A program made the position numbers and the translations under genes. Shown here one piece after another: positions 36,199-44,459 of a DNA stretch of 64,000 bases. The stretch is from Goekera deserti (GTDB lineage: Bacteria > Actinomycetota > Actinomycetes > Mycobacteriales > Geodermatophilaceae): contig NZ_JAAGWK010000010.1 of NCBI RefSeq assembly GCF_010685995.1, positions 310,001-374,000 on the forward strand, read 5' to 3'. Within the stretch, counting starts at the first letter, position 1; the number at the start of each line of letters is the position of its first letter. The notes under the pieces are model-generated. The model did not search any database, had not been told where the DNA came from, and saw only the letters and a list, made by a program, of their open reading frames with translations.

Positions 36199-36285
36199 GT
36201 GCCGCGCCGTGACCTCGTCCTCGTCGCGCGCCTGCACGTCGACCTCGGGCGCGTCTCCAGCGCCGCGTGTCCTGCCGCCGGCTGA
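36199..36285 (+). CDS. cysteine leader peptide upstream of sulfite reductase
   Basis: A 28-residue ORF, GTG start, reading VPRRDLVLVARLHVDLGRVS then SAACPAAG. It matches the actinobacterial leader-peptide pattern RxHVDLxRxSSxxC found before sulfur-assimilation genes, with the cysteine near the end. No ribosome binding site; CACCAT lies six bases upstream, as for leaderless transcripts. Related leaderless uORFs are known to sense cysteine by translation. A GGCCCC/GGGGCC hairpin lies at 36360-36372 before the reductase. Confidence 0.8.
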   Translation: MPRRDLVLVARLHVDLGRVSSAACPAAG

Positions 36286-36399
36286 CAGCACCGCCCCGCC
36301 CGCGGCCCCGCCGCCTCCCCTGCGGCCCCGCCGCGTCCGCTCCGTCAGCGCCCGAGCCCGGCCCCTGGGGCCGCACCCGGCGCAGGAAGAAGTGCCGTC

Positions 36400-38064
36400 G
36401 TGACCTACTCCCCCACTCGCCGCCCCGGCCAGGCCCCCACGCGGGGGCAGGGTCAGTGGGCCCTGGGCTACCGGGAGCCGCTGAACCCCAACGAGCGGAT
36501 GAAGAAGGACTCCGACGGCCTCGAGGTGCGCCAGCGGATCATCGACATCTACTCCAAGGCCGGCTTCGACTCCATCGACCCCGGTGACCTGCGCGGCCGG
36601 ATGCGCTGGATGGGCCTCTACACGCAGCGAGCCGCGGGCATCCCGGGTGGCCAGACCGCCGTCCTGGAGCCCGAGGAGCTGGAGGACAGCTACTTCATGC
36701 TGCGCGTCCGGATCGACGGCGGGCAGCTGTCGGCCGACCAGCTGCGCGTCATCGCCGGGATCAGCACCGAGTTCGGGCGCGGCGTCGCCGACGTGACCGA
36801 CCGGCAGAACGTGCAGCTGCACTGGATCCGGATCGAGGACGTGCCGGAGATCTGGGAGCGGCTGGAGGCGGTGGGGCTGTCGACCACCGAGGCCTGCGGC
36901 GACACCCCGCGCGTCGTCCTGGGCTGCCCGCTGGCCGGGGTGCTCGACGACGAGGTCGTCGACGCCACTGCCGCGATCGCCGAGACGGTGGAGAAGTACG
37001 TCGGTGACCCGCAGTTCTCCAACCTGCCGCGCAAGTTCAAGTCCTCGATCTCCGGCTGCAGCCACCACTGCACGAACCACGAGATCAACGACGTCGCCTT
37101 CGTCGGTGTGCGCAACGCCGCGGGCGAGGTCGGCTACGACCTGTGGGTCGGCGGCGGGCTGTCCACCAACCCGATGTTCGCCCAGCGGCTCGGCGTCTTC
37201 GTGCGCCCCGAGCAGGTCTCCGACGTGTGGGCCGGGGTGTGCGCGGTCTTCCGCGACTACGGCTACCGCCGCTCGCGCACCCACGCCCGGATCAAGTTCC
37301 TCATCAGTGACTGGGGCACGGAGAAGTTCCGCCAGGTGCTGCAGGACGAGTACCTGCACGAGGCACTGCCCGACGGCCCGGCCCCCGAGCGCCCGGCGAC
37401 CGACCAGCGCGACCACGTCGGTGTCGCCCGCCAGGTCGACGGCACCAACGCCGTCGGCTTCGCCCTGCACACCGGCCGGATCGGGGGCGAGCTGCTCGGC
37501 ACCGTCGCCGACCTGGCCGACCGGTTCGGTGCCGGACGCATCCGCACGACCGCGGACCAGAAGCTGGTCATCCTGGACGTGCCGGACGCCCACGTCGAGG
37601 ACCTGGTCACCGAGCTGGCCGTGCACGACCTGCAGGTCCGGCCCAGCGCCTTCCGCCGCGGCACGATGGCCTGCACCGGCATCGAGTTCTGCAAGCTGGC
37701 GATCGTGGAGACCAAGGGCCGCGCCCGCACGCTGACCACGGAGCTGGAGCAGCGGCTGCCGGACTTCGACGAGCCGATCTCGATCAACGTCAACGGCTGC
37801 CCCAACTCCTGCGCCCGGTTCCAGACCGCCGACATCGGCTTCAAGGGCATGGTCGTGCGCGGCGACGAGGGCTTCCAGGTGCACCTGGGCGGCCACCTGG
37901 GCTTCGAGTCCTCGATCGGCCGCAAGCTGCGCGGCCACAAGGTCACCGCCGAGGAGACCGCCGACTACGTCGAGCGGGTGCTCCGCGGGTACCTCGAGCA
38001 CCGCGAGCCCGGCGAGCGCTTCGCCGCGTACGCCGCGCGGGCCGACGAGGAGTGGTTGCGCTGA
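36400..38064 (+). CDS. sir: ferredoxin-dependent sulfite reductase
   Basis: A 554-residue siroheme nitrite/sulfite reductase of the NirA/Sir type. The iron-sulfur/siroheme ligands are CTGIEFC and NGCPNSC. Substrate-site ISGCSHHCTNHE and the helix DRQNVQLHWI are present. Tyr74 and Cys166 are spaced as the Tyr69-Cys161 thioether pair of M. tuberculosis NirA (92 residues in both). Position before cysH makes sulfite the likely substrate. GTG start with AGGAAG upstream. Confidence 0.93.
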   Translation: MTYSPTRRPGQAPTRGQGQWALGYREPLNPNERMKKDSDGLEVRQRIIDIYSKAGFDSIDPGDLRGRMRWMGLYTQRAAGIPGGQTAVLEPEELEDSYFMLRVRIDGGQLSADQLRVIAGISTEFGRGVADVTDRQNVQLHWIRIEDVPEIWERLEAVGLSTTEACGDTPRVVLGCPLAGVLDDEVVDATAAIAETVEKYVGDPQFSNLPRKFKSSISGCSHHCTNHEINDVAFVGVRNAAGEVGYDLWVGGGLSTNPMFAQRLGVFVRPEQVSDVWAGVCAVFRDYGYRRSRTHARIKFLISDWGTEKFRQVLQDEYLHEALPDGPAPERPATDQRDHVGVARQVDGTNAVGFALHTGRIGGELLGTVADLADRFGAGRIRTTADQKLVILDVPDAHVEDLVTELAVHDLQVRPSAFRRGTMACTGIEFCKLAIVETKGRARTLTTELEQRLPDFDEPISINVNGCPNSCARFQTADIGFKGMVVRGDEGFQVHLGGHLGFESSIGRKLRGHKVTAEETADYVERVLRGYLEHREPGERFAAYAARADEEWLR

Positions 38065-38234
38065 CCCCGCCTCCACCGACGGAGGGAAGAACCCGGCAGC
38101 TGCCCCCGTTCCACTGCCCGTACTGCGGCGAGGAGACCCTCCGGCCGCGCGAGGACGACGGCGAGTGGCACTGCGGGTCCTGCCTGCGGACGTTCACCCT
38201 CCGCCTGACCGGGACAGGAGTGCAGCAACCGTGA
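38052..38234 (+). CDS. zinc-ribbon protein between sulfite reductase and cysH
   Basis: A 60-residue protein with a clear zinc ribbon: FHCPYCGEETL and WHCGSCLRTF (CxxC ... CxxC). It starts with GTG inside the end of the sulfite reductase gene and ends with a 4-base overlap with cysH. The same small ORF is seen between these genes in streptomycetes. Function unknown; likely a sulfur-pathway accessory. Confidence 0.82.
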   Translation: MVALTPPPPTEGRTRQLPPFHCPYCGEETLRPREDDGEWHCGSCLRTFTLRLTGTGVQQP

Positions 38235-38944
38235 CCGTCGCCCTCACCCAGCCCGGCCCCGAGCTCGCCGCCGAGGCCGACGCCCGCTTCTCCGGCATCG
38301 CCGAGCCCGTCGAGCAGGCGCTGGCCGTGCTCACCTGGGCCGGGCAGACCTTCGGCGACTCGTTCGCGATCACCTCCTCGATGGCCGACGGGCTGCTGGC
38401 GCACCTGGCCGGCCGCGCCGTCCCGGGGGTTCGCGTGGTGTTCCTGGACACCGGCTACCACTTCGCCGAGACGATCGGCACCCGCGACTGGATCGCCTCG
38501 GTCATGCCTATCCAGGTGCAGAGCGTGCTCCCGGCGCAGACCGTCGCCGAGCAGGACGCCGAGTACGGGCCCCGGCTGCACGACCGCGAGCCCGACCGGT
38601 GCTGCGACCTGCGCAAGGTGCAGCCGCTGGCCCGGGCGCTGGCCGGGCTCTCCGCCTGGGGGTCCGGCGTGCGCCGCGACGAGTCGCCGACCCGCGCCGG
38701 CACCCGGCTGGTCGACTGGGACGCCAAGCTCGGCATGGTGAAGGTCAACCCCATGGCCGCGTGGACCCAGGACGACGTCGACCGCTACACCGCCGAGCAC
38801 CAGGTGCCGGTGAACCCGCTCGCCGAGATCGGCTACGCCTCGATCGGCTGCGCGCCCTGCACCCGCCCGGTCGCCCCGGGCGAGGACCCGCGCGCCGGCC
38901 GCTGGGCGGGCAACGGCAAGACCGAGTGCGGGCTGCACACCTGA
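38231..38944 (+). CDS. cysH: assimilatory APS reductase
   Basis: A 237-residue CysH. The paired cysteines DRCCDLRK and CAPC bind a [4Fe-4S] cluster, indicating APS (rather than PAPS) as substrate. The C-terminal NGKTECGLH holds the nucleophilic Cys. The PP-loop region is SFAITSSMAD. It makes sulfite for the neighbouring Sir, using thioredoxin or similar. GTG start overlapping the zinc-ribbon stop. Confidence 0.93.
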   Translation: MTVALTQPGPELAAEADARFSGIAEPVEQALAVLTWAGQTFGDSFAITSSMADGLLAHLAGRAVPGVRVVFLDTGYHFAETIGTRDWIASVMPIQVQSVLPAQTVAEQDAEYGPRLHDREPDRCCDLRKVQPLARALAGLSAWGSGVRRDESPTRAGTRLVDWDAKLGMVKVNPMAAWTQDDVDRYTAEHQVPVNPLAEIGYASIGCAPCTRPVAPGEDPRAGRWAGNGKTECGLHT

Positions 38945-39012
38945 AGAAGGACCACGTCCCTCCCCACGACGCGCTCCGCACGCCGCGGGCCCCGAGGACG
39001 AGGCCAACGGCG

Positions 39013-39372
39013 TTGGGTGCCGCCGAGGTCGCCGCCGCGCTCGCCGGGCTGCCGGCCTGGCAGGGCGACGAGCACGGCATCAGCCGGTCCCGCCGGTTCC
39101 CCAGCATGCTCGCCGCGGCCGAGGCGGTGGTCGAGATCGCCGCCGAGGCCGACGAGATGGACCACCACCCGGACGTCGACCTGCGGTACCGGACGATGCA
39201 CGTCGGCCTGACGACCCACGACGTCGGCGGTGTCACCGAGCTGGACCTGCGCCTGGCCCGCGAGATCGACCGGGTGCTCGGCGAGGACCAGGGCCCGCGG
39301 GCGCTCGACCGGACCGACGAGCAGCGCACCCGTGCGCGCCGGCCGCCCGCTCAGCCCGGCAGCGGGGCGTAG
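39013..39372 (+). CDS. 4a-hydroxytetrahydrobiopterin (pterin carbinolamine) dehydratase
   Basis: A ~119-residue PCD/DCoH protein. EMDHHPDVDLRYRTMHVGLTTH contains the catalytic histidines and the family's ligand-binding strand; it ends in a basic tail. No ATG or GTG lies at the right place; the TTG at 39013 fits the domain start. It overlaps the next convergent gene by 22 bases. Confidence 0.85.
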   Translation: MGAAEVAAALAGLPAWQGDEHGISRSRRFPSMLAAAEAVVEIAAEADEMDHHPDVDLRYRTMHVGLTTHDVGGVTELDLRLAREIDRVLGEDQGPRALDRTDEQRTRARRPPAQPGSGA

Positions 39373-39725
39373 AGGTCCACCCGGTAGCCGTCGGGGTCGG
39401 CGACGGTGGCGTACCGCTGCCCCCACGGCGCGTCCCAGGCGGCGGTGACCACCGTGCCCAGCGACCCGATCGCGGCCACCGCCTCGTCGACCTCGGCCGG
39501 TGAACCGCAGAGCAGGGCGATGGCGGCGTGGTTGCCCGGCCGCGGCGGCTCGCCGAGCAGCCCCGTCATCATCTCGTGGTCGTCGATCATGAGCTTCGGC
39601 GACCCGGTCGACTCCACGTGCTGCTCCCCCGGCTGCAGCGGCGGGAACGAGAAGCCCAGCAGCTCGTAGAAGGCGACGGCACGGGGCAGGTCGGCAGCGG
39701 ACACGGCGACGGCAGCGAGTTCCAT
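39351..39725 (-). CDS. VOC/glyoxalase-family protein
   Basis: A 124-residue protein of one vicinal-oxygen-chelate unit pair: start MELAAVAVSAADLPRAVAFYELLGF, end YATVADPDGYRVDLYAP. Metal ligand positions are partly changed, so a bleomycin-resistance-like binding or unknown enzyme role is possible. Confidence 0.85.
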   Translation of the reverse strand: MELAAVAVSAADLPRAVAFYELLGFSFPPLQPGEQHVESTGSPKLMIDDHEMMTGLLGEPPRPGNHAAIALLCGSPAEVDEAVAAIGSLGTVVTAAWDAPWGQRYATVADPDGYRVDLYAPLPG

Positions 39726-39793
39726 GCCCAGGTCCTACCGCACCCCACCGACAGATCGACGGGCGCCCGGCGGTGGTCTGGCAGGCTGCCGGC

Positions 39794-40885
39794 ATGATCA
39801 CCCCCGCCCCGGTCGTGCGTCAGGTGGCGCTGCACTTCACCGAGGGGTCACGCGCCGCGGCCACCCACGTGAACCTGTCCGCCGTCCGGCAGGACGGGCC
39901 GCACCTGTGGGTGGCCGGGGACGAGACCGCGACGCTCGAGCGGCTGACCGTGCGCACGACCGACGGCGTCGCCACTGGCTGGTCCGACCAGCACAGCGTC
40001 CGGCTCGCCGACCTGGTCGAGCTGCCCGCCGCCGACGACGAGGTCGACGTCGAGGGCATCGCCCGGCAGGGCCCGTGGCTGTGGGCCGTCGGCTCGCACA
40101 GCCTCAAGCGCAAGCGGCTGCGCGCGGGCGACGACGACGCCAAGGCCCGGCGACGGCTGGCGAAGGTGGTGCGCGAGCCGAACCGCTTCGTGCTCATGCG
40201 GCTGCCGGTCGACCCGGCCACCGGGCTGCCCGCACGACGGGTGGCCGGCCCCGACGGCGTGCTCACCGCCGCGGTCCTCGGCGGGCGCGGCGACGCGCTC
40301 ACCGACGAGATGGCCCGCGACCCGCTGCTCGCCCCGTTCCTGTCGATCCCCAGCAAGGACAACGGCGTCGACGTCGAGGGCATCGCGGTGCACGGCGACC
40401 GGCTCTACGTCGGCTTCCGCGGCCCGGTGCTGCGCGGCTGGGCGGTGGTGGCCGAGGTGTGGCCGGAGACCTCCCCCGGCGACCCGCACCGGCTGCGGCT
40501 CCGGGAGCTGCCCGAGGGCGGCCGGTACCGGCTGCACCTGCTCGACCTGGACGGGCTCGGGGTGCGCGACCTCTGCCCGGACGGGCCCGACCTGCTGGTG
40601 CTCGCCGGTCCGAGCATGAGCCTGTCCGGCCCGGTGCGCGTGCACCGCTGGCTGGACGGGTGCGCCACCGACGCGCCCGCCGTGGTCCGCCGGGAGCAGC
40701 TGCCGGCGGTGCTGCAACTGGCCCACGGCGAGGGCCAGGACCACGCGGAGGGGATCGCCGTGCTGGACGAGACCGGCCCGGACGGCGCCCGGCGGCTGCT
40801 GGTCGTGCACGACAGCCCGGCCGCCGACCGGCACGCCGAGGCCGGTGCGCTGCTGGCCGACGTGGTCGACCTGCCGGACCGCTGA
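39794..40885 (+). CDS. DUF3616 family protein
   Basis: A 363-residue protein matching the DUF3616 pattern: HVNLSAVRQDGPHLWVAGDE, two VDVEGIA blocks (residues ~85 and ~195), and DHAEGIAVLD. It appears to be a propeller-like fold without signal peptide. Function unknown. A strong hairpin follows the stop. Confidence 0.8.
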   Translation: MITPAPVVRQVALHFTEGSRAAATHVNLSAVRQDGPHLWVAGDETATLERLTVRTTDGVATGWSDQHSVRLADLVELPAADDEVDVEGIARQGPWLWAVGSHSLKRKRLRAGDDDAKARRRLAKVVREPNRFVLMRLPVDPATGLPARRVAGPDGVLTAAVLGGRGDALTDEMARDPLLAPFLSIPSKDNGVDVEGIAVHGDRLYVGFRGPVLRGWAVVAEVWPETSPGDPHRLRLRELPEGGRYRLHLLDLDGLGVRDLCPDGPDLLVLAGPSMSLSGPVRVHRWLDGCATDAPAVVRREQLPAVLQLAHGEGQDHAEGIAVLDETGPDGARRLLVVHDSPAADRHAEAGALLADVVDLPDR

Positions 40886-40894
40886 CCCGCACGG

Positions 40895-40924
40895 GTGCCG
40901 TCGGGACCCTGCTCCCGACGGCAC
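40895..40924 (+). terminator. terminator of the DUF3616 gene
   Basis: A perfect 12-base stem (GTGCCGTCGGGA / TCCCGACGGCAC) with 6-base loop, ten bases after the stop. Confidence 0.85.
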
Positions 40925-40932
40925 AGGACGCA

Positions 40933-40974
40933 CGACCGCCGCCGGACCCTTCCCCTGAGGTCCGGCGGCGGTCG
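40933..40974 (-). terminator. terminator of the phoX-like gene
   Basis: A perfect 16-base stem (CGACCGCCGCCGGACC and complement) with a 10-base loop, just beyond the phoX-type stop on the minus strand. Confidence 0.85.
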
Positions 40975-40982
40975 GCGCCGGC

Positions 40983-42923
40983 TCAGCTGCCGATGACCCC
41001 GCCGTCGTCCTTGGTGATGACGACGGTGGCGGACCGGGGCACGGTCACGCCGTCGAGCCCGGGCCAGGTCGCCTCGGGCACGCCGTCACCGGGGTGCTGC
41101 AGGTTGACGAACATCGTCCGCTGGTCGGGGGTGTCGATGACCCCGCTGACCTCGCAGCCCCGGACGCCGGTGAGGAAGCGCTTGATCTCCGGGCGGCCGT
41201 CGGCGTCGGTCACGAACGGGTTGACCGCCAGCATCTGGTCGTTGGCGCCCAGCGGCTGGGTGCCGTCGGTCTGCACCCAGACCCGGCTGTCCCGGTCGAC
41301 CCACAGACCGTCGGGCGAGCCGAAGGCGTCCTCGGCGAGCACGGTGGAGCCGTCCGGGGCGACCCCGACGGCGTCCCGGCCGGGGCCGGCCAGCAGCAGC
41401 AGGTCCCAGGTGAAGGACGTCGCGGCGTGGTCGTCGCCGTCCTCGTACCAGCGGATGACCGAGCCCCACTTGTTGGGGACGCGGGGGTTGGCCGCGTTCT
41501 TGACCGCCGACGCCGAGCCGCCGTCGTTGCTCAGCGTCAGGTACACCGCACCGGTGTTCTGGTCGACCGAGGTCCACTCCGGGCGGTGCATCGGGGTGGC
41601 GCCGACGCTGGTGGCGGCCAGGCGGGCCTTGACCAGCACGTCGCCCTGGTCGGCGAAGCCCTCGGCCGCGGTGAGCCCGGGGGTCCCGTGCACCAGCGGC
41701 AGCCAGGTGCCGCGCCCGTCCTCGCCGAACTTGCCGACGTACAGCGTGCCCTCGTCCAGTGGGCTCTTGCCGCGGGCGCGCAGGCTCTTCCAGTTGCCGC
41801 TGCTGACGAACTTGTAGGCGTACTCGTTGACCTGGTCGTCACCCATGTAGACGACGACGCGCTGGCCCTTGGTGGTGTGCACGAAGGCGCCCTCGTGCTT
41901 GATGCGCCCGAGCGCGGTGCGCTTGACCGGGGTGGACCGCGGGTCGGCCGGGTCGATCTCCACCACCCAGCCGAAGCGGTTGACCTCGTTGGAGTTGCCG
42001 GCAGAGAGCCGGAACCGGGCGTCCCGGGCGGCCCAGTAGTAGTTGTCGCCGCCGATGCCGTAGCGGGCCTTGAGGGCCTCCGCCTCCGGGTCGAGGGTGC
42101 CCTCGACGGCGAAGTAGCCGTTGAAGTTCTCCTCGCACGTCAGGTACGTGCCCCAGGGGGTCGCGCCGTTCGAGCAGTTGTTCAGCGTGCCGACCGGACG
42201 ACGGCCGTCCGGGTCGGCCGGGGTGCGCACCAGCCGGTGACCGGCGGCGGGCCCGCTCATCGCCATCGGGGTGTTGGCGGTGATCCGCCGGTTCTGCGCG
42301 GAGCGGACCAGCGCCCAGGCGCCGTCCCTGCCCCGCTCGATGCGCGCAACGCTGACACCGTGCGCGGCCTGCGACTTGCGCACCTGGTCGGCGGTGATGA
42401 CGTCCTTGCCCGGGCGGGGCGTGGCCTTGGAGCCGACCTGGAGCAGCTGCTCGTCGGTGTACTCGTGGTTGACCACCAGCGTGCCGCGGGTGCTGCTGCC
42501 GTGGTCGGGGAAGAAGTGCATCCCGTCGTGGTGCATGCCGACCTGCTGCTCCTGCTCGGCAGCGGTGTTCTGGCCCGGGCGGAAGGCCGGGTAGCTGCCG
42601 AGCAGGGGGGTGCCCCAGGGCAGGAACGGCGTCGCCTTGTACCCCGCCGGGACGACGACCTGGTCGCCGAACGCCAGCGGCACCGGGGTGTAGCCGAGCA
42701 GGCCGGTGCGGTCCTTGCCCTTGCCGTTCCCGTTGCCCTTGCCGGGCGCGGCTGCGGCGGAGCCGGCGGTCACGACGGAGGCGCTCATGAAGCCGACCGC
42801 GGTGGCCAGACCGCCCATCAGCACGCTGCGACGGGACAGGCGCGCGTCGATCAGTGCGCTCATGTGCGTCGCGGTCGTGGGGTTGGTGCCGACGTTCTCG
42901 GAGGCGTCGCCGTACTCGCTCAT
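40983..42923 (-). CDS. PhoX-family alkaline phosphatase (DUF839)
   Basis: A 646-residue PhoX/DUF839 protein. The twin-arginine signal is LSRRSVLMGGLATAVGF followed by an Ala-rich cleavage region (AGSAAAA). Core motifs include HHDGMHFFP, LVVNHEYTDE, NNCSNGATPWGTYLTCEENF, MGDDQVNEYAYKF and FGSPDGLWVD. PhoX enzymes are calcium/iron-dependent phosphomonoesterases. AGGAGA precedes the ATG. A PHO-box-like element lies ~100 bases upstream. Confidence 0.88.
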   Translation of the reverse strand: MSEYGDASENVGTNPTTATHMSALIDARLSRRSVLMGGLATAVGFMSASVVTAGSAAAAPGKGNGNGKGKDRTGLLGYTPVPLAFGDQVVVPAGYKATPFLPWGTPLLGSYPAFRPGQNTAAEQEQQVGMHHDGMHFFPDHGSSTRGTLVVNHEYTDEQLLQVGSKATPRPGKDVITADQVRKSQAAHGVSVARIERGRDGAWALVRSAQNRRITANTPMAMSGPAAGHRLVRTPADPDGRRPVGTLNNCSNGATPWGTYLTCEENFNGYFAVEGTLDPEAEALKARYGIGGDNYYWAARDARFRLSAGNSNEVNRFGWVVEIDPADPRSTPVKRTALGRIKHEGAFVHTTKGQRVVVYMGDDQVNEYAYKFVSSGNWKSLRARGKSPLDEGTLYVGKFGEDGRGTWLPLVHGTPGLTAAEGFADQGDVLVKARLAATSVGATPMHRPEWTSVDQNTGAVYLTLSNDGGSASAVKNAANPRVPNKWGSVIRWYEDGDDHAATSFTWDLLLLAGPGRDAVGVAPDGSTVLAEDAFGSPDGLWVDRDSRVWVQTDGTQPLGANDQMLAVNPFVTDADGRPEIKRFLTGVRGCEVSGVIDTPDQRTMFVNLQHPGDGVPEATWPGLDGVTVPRSATVVITKDDGGVIGS

Positions 42924-43016
42924 CGTTCTCCTGTCTCGGGGGCCTGACAGGGCGGCACGCTAGGCAGCCCGGACGACCGGGAGGTGGACGAGCGACGTGC
43001 CGATCGTGAACCTCCT

Positions 43017-43038
43017 GTCCACCGGTCGTTCACCCGCA
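43017..43038 (+). promoter_or_regulatory. PHO-box-like tandem 11-bp repeats
   Basis: Two adjacent 11-base units, GTCCACCGGTC and GTTCACCCGCA, match the GTTCACC-type direct-repeat unit bound by PhoP in streptomycetes. They lie ~95-115 bases upstream of the PhoX-like gene, so phosphate control is plausible. The match of the first unit is not perfect. Confidence 0.5.
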
Positions 43039-43064
43039 CGCGGTAGGGCCCGGCCCCCGCAGGC

Positions 43065-43097
43065 CTGCTCAGGCCCTGCTCAGGTCCTCCTCAGGCC
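43065..43097. repeat. three direct repeats of CTGCTCAGG at 11-bp period
   Basis: CTGCTCAGG at 43065 and 43076 and CTCCTCAGG at 43087. The last copy contains the stop of the DUF3037 gene. Purpose unknown. Confidence 0.6.
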
Positions 43098-43483
43098 GGG
43101 ACGGGCAGGACCAGCAGCTGCAGCAGGCGGTCCGCCTCGGCCGCCGGGTCGGCGGTGAGCCCGGTGTGCACCCGCCCGGGCTGGACGACGGTGCTGCGCG
43201 GTGCGGTGAGCCAGCGGAAGCGGGAGCCCAGCACCTCGCGGCCGGCGGCACCCGCGGCGGCGGAGGCGGCGCACACGTCGGCGGCGGCCTGCAGCGCCCG
43301 GCCGATGGCCCCCGGGTCGGCCGTCGGGTCCAGGGCGCGCAGCCGGTCGACGTCGAGGTGCACCCGGGCGCCGAGGAAGTCCAGCTGGCGGCAGTAGACG
43401 AGCACCGCGGCGTTCATCGCCTCCCCCCGCTCCACCCGCGGCACCACCCGCAGCACCGCGTACTCGAAGGTCTCCCGCCTCAC
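43091..43483 (-). CDS. DUF3037 family protein
   Basis: A 130-residue protein beginning VRRETFEYAVLRVVPRVERGE, the DUF3037 signature, then NAAVLVYCRQLDFLGARV. GTG overlaps the stop of the HipA-like kinase gene, so the two are coupled. Function unknown; the family repeatedly pairs with HipA-like kinases. Confidence 0.8.
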   Translation of the reverse strand: MRRETFEYAVLRVVPRVERGEAMNAAVLVYCRQLDFLGARVHLDVDRLRALDPTADPGAIGRALQAAADVCAASAAAGAAGREVLGSRFRWLTAPRSTVVQPGRVHTGLTADPAAEADRLLQLLVLPVPA

Positions 43484-44337
43484 CGCTGCGTGACCCCGTC
43501 CGGCGGCGGCGGCCCGAGCCAGGTCGGGCGGTTCTGCCCGCGCGGGGCGGCGCGCCGCCCGGCTCCCCCGGCCGCGGCGGCCTCGACGAGCCCGGGCAGC
43601 CACGCGTCCCGGGCGGCCAGCCGGGCCAGCAGCTGGTCGACGTAGCGCTGCCGCACCCGGGCCGCCGGCTCCTCCCCGGTGGGCCCCTCCAGCCAGGCGT
43701 CGGGCACGGCGTCGAGAACCGGGACCAGCAGGTCCCGGGTCACCCGCGGGGCCAGCGCCGCGTCGGCGGCCCGCACGTCCGGGGCCGACTCGACCAGCGC
43801 GTGCTGCGCGGCGTCGTAGGGCCGGGCGACGGCCGCCGGGGCACCGGCCCAGGAGTGGTGGAAGGTGAGCGCGGCGCCGTGGTCGATGAGCTGCAGCCGG
43901 CCGTGCCAGAACAGCATGTTGGGGTTGCGCCAGGAGCGGTCCACGTTGCCGATCAGCGCGTCGAACCACAGCACCCGGCCGGCCAGCTCCGGGTCCACCC
44001 CGGCCGCGCCGGCCTCGAAGTCCAGGGCGCCGGGCAGGAAGTCCATGCCGAGGTTGACCCCGGCGGAGGCCCGCAGCAGCTCCTGCACCTCCTGGTCGGG
44101 CTCACCCACGGCCAGCTCGGGTGCGACGTCCACGGTGACCAGCGCGGGGACCGGCAGGGACAGCGCCCGCCCCAGCTCGCCGCAGACCACCTCGGCCGCC
44201 AGCACGCGCACGCCCTGGCCGGCAGCCCGCCACTTGACCACGTAGGTGCCGAGGTCGTCGGCCTCCATGAGCCCGGGCAGCGACCCGCCCTCACGCAGCG
44301 GCGTGACGTAGCGGGTGGCGGTGACGGCGGGCAGCAC
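43480..44337 (-). CDS. HipA-like kinase family protein
   Basis: A 285-residue protein of the stand-alone HipA-like (HipA_2) kinase group. YVVKWR has the nucleotide-binding lysine; WFDALIGNVDRSWRNPNMLF carries the catalytic-loop-like D...N pattern (HipA: D..N.DR...N), and LIDHGAALTFHH is the metal-binding DxG-like part. There is no HipB-like antitoxin gene. Its likely partner is DUF3037. GTG start. Confidence 0.78.
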   Translation of the reverse strand: MLPAVTATRYVTPLREGGSLPGLMEADDLGTYVVKWRAAGQGVRVLAAEVVCGELGRALSLPVPALVTVDVAPELAVGEPDQEVQELLRASAGVNLGMDFLPGALDFEAGAAGVDPELAGRVLWFDALIGNVDRSWRNPNMLFWHGRLQLIDHGAALTFHHSWAGAPAAVARPYDAAQHALVESAPDVRAADAALAPRVTRDLLVPVLDAVPDAWLEGPTGEEPAARVRQRYVDQLLARLAARDAWLPGLVEAAAAGGAGRRAAPRGQNRPTWLGPPPPDGVTQR

Positions 44338-44459
44338 GATGCCGCGACCCTACCGGCGCGCGCCTTCCGGAGGCCCCGGGGACACTGGGCCGGTGAGGAC
44401 TCCCGCCCCGCCCGCGACGCCGCCGCACTGATGGGTCCCATGCTGATGGGCGCGCCCTG

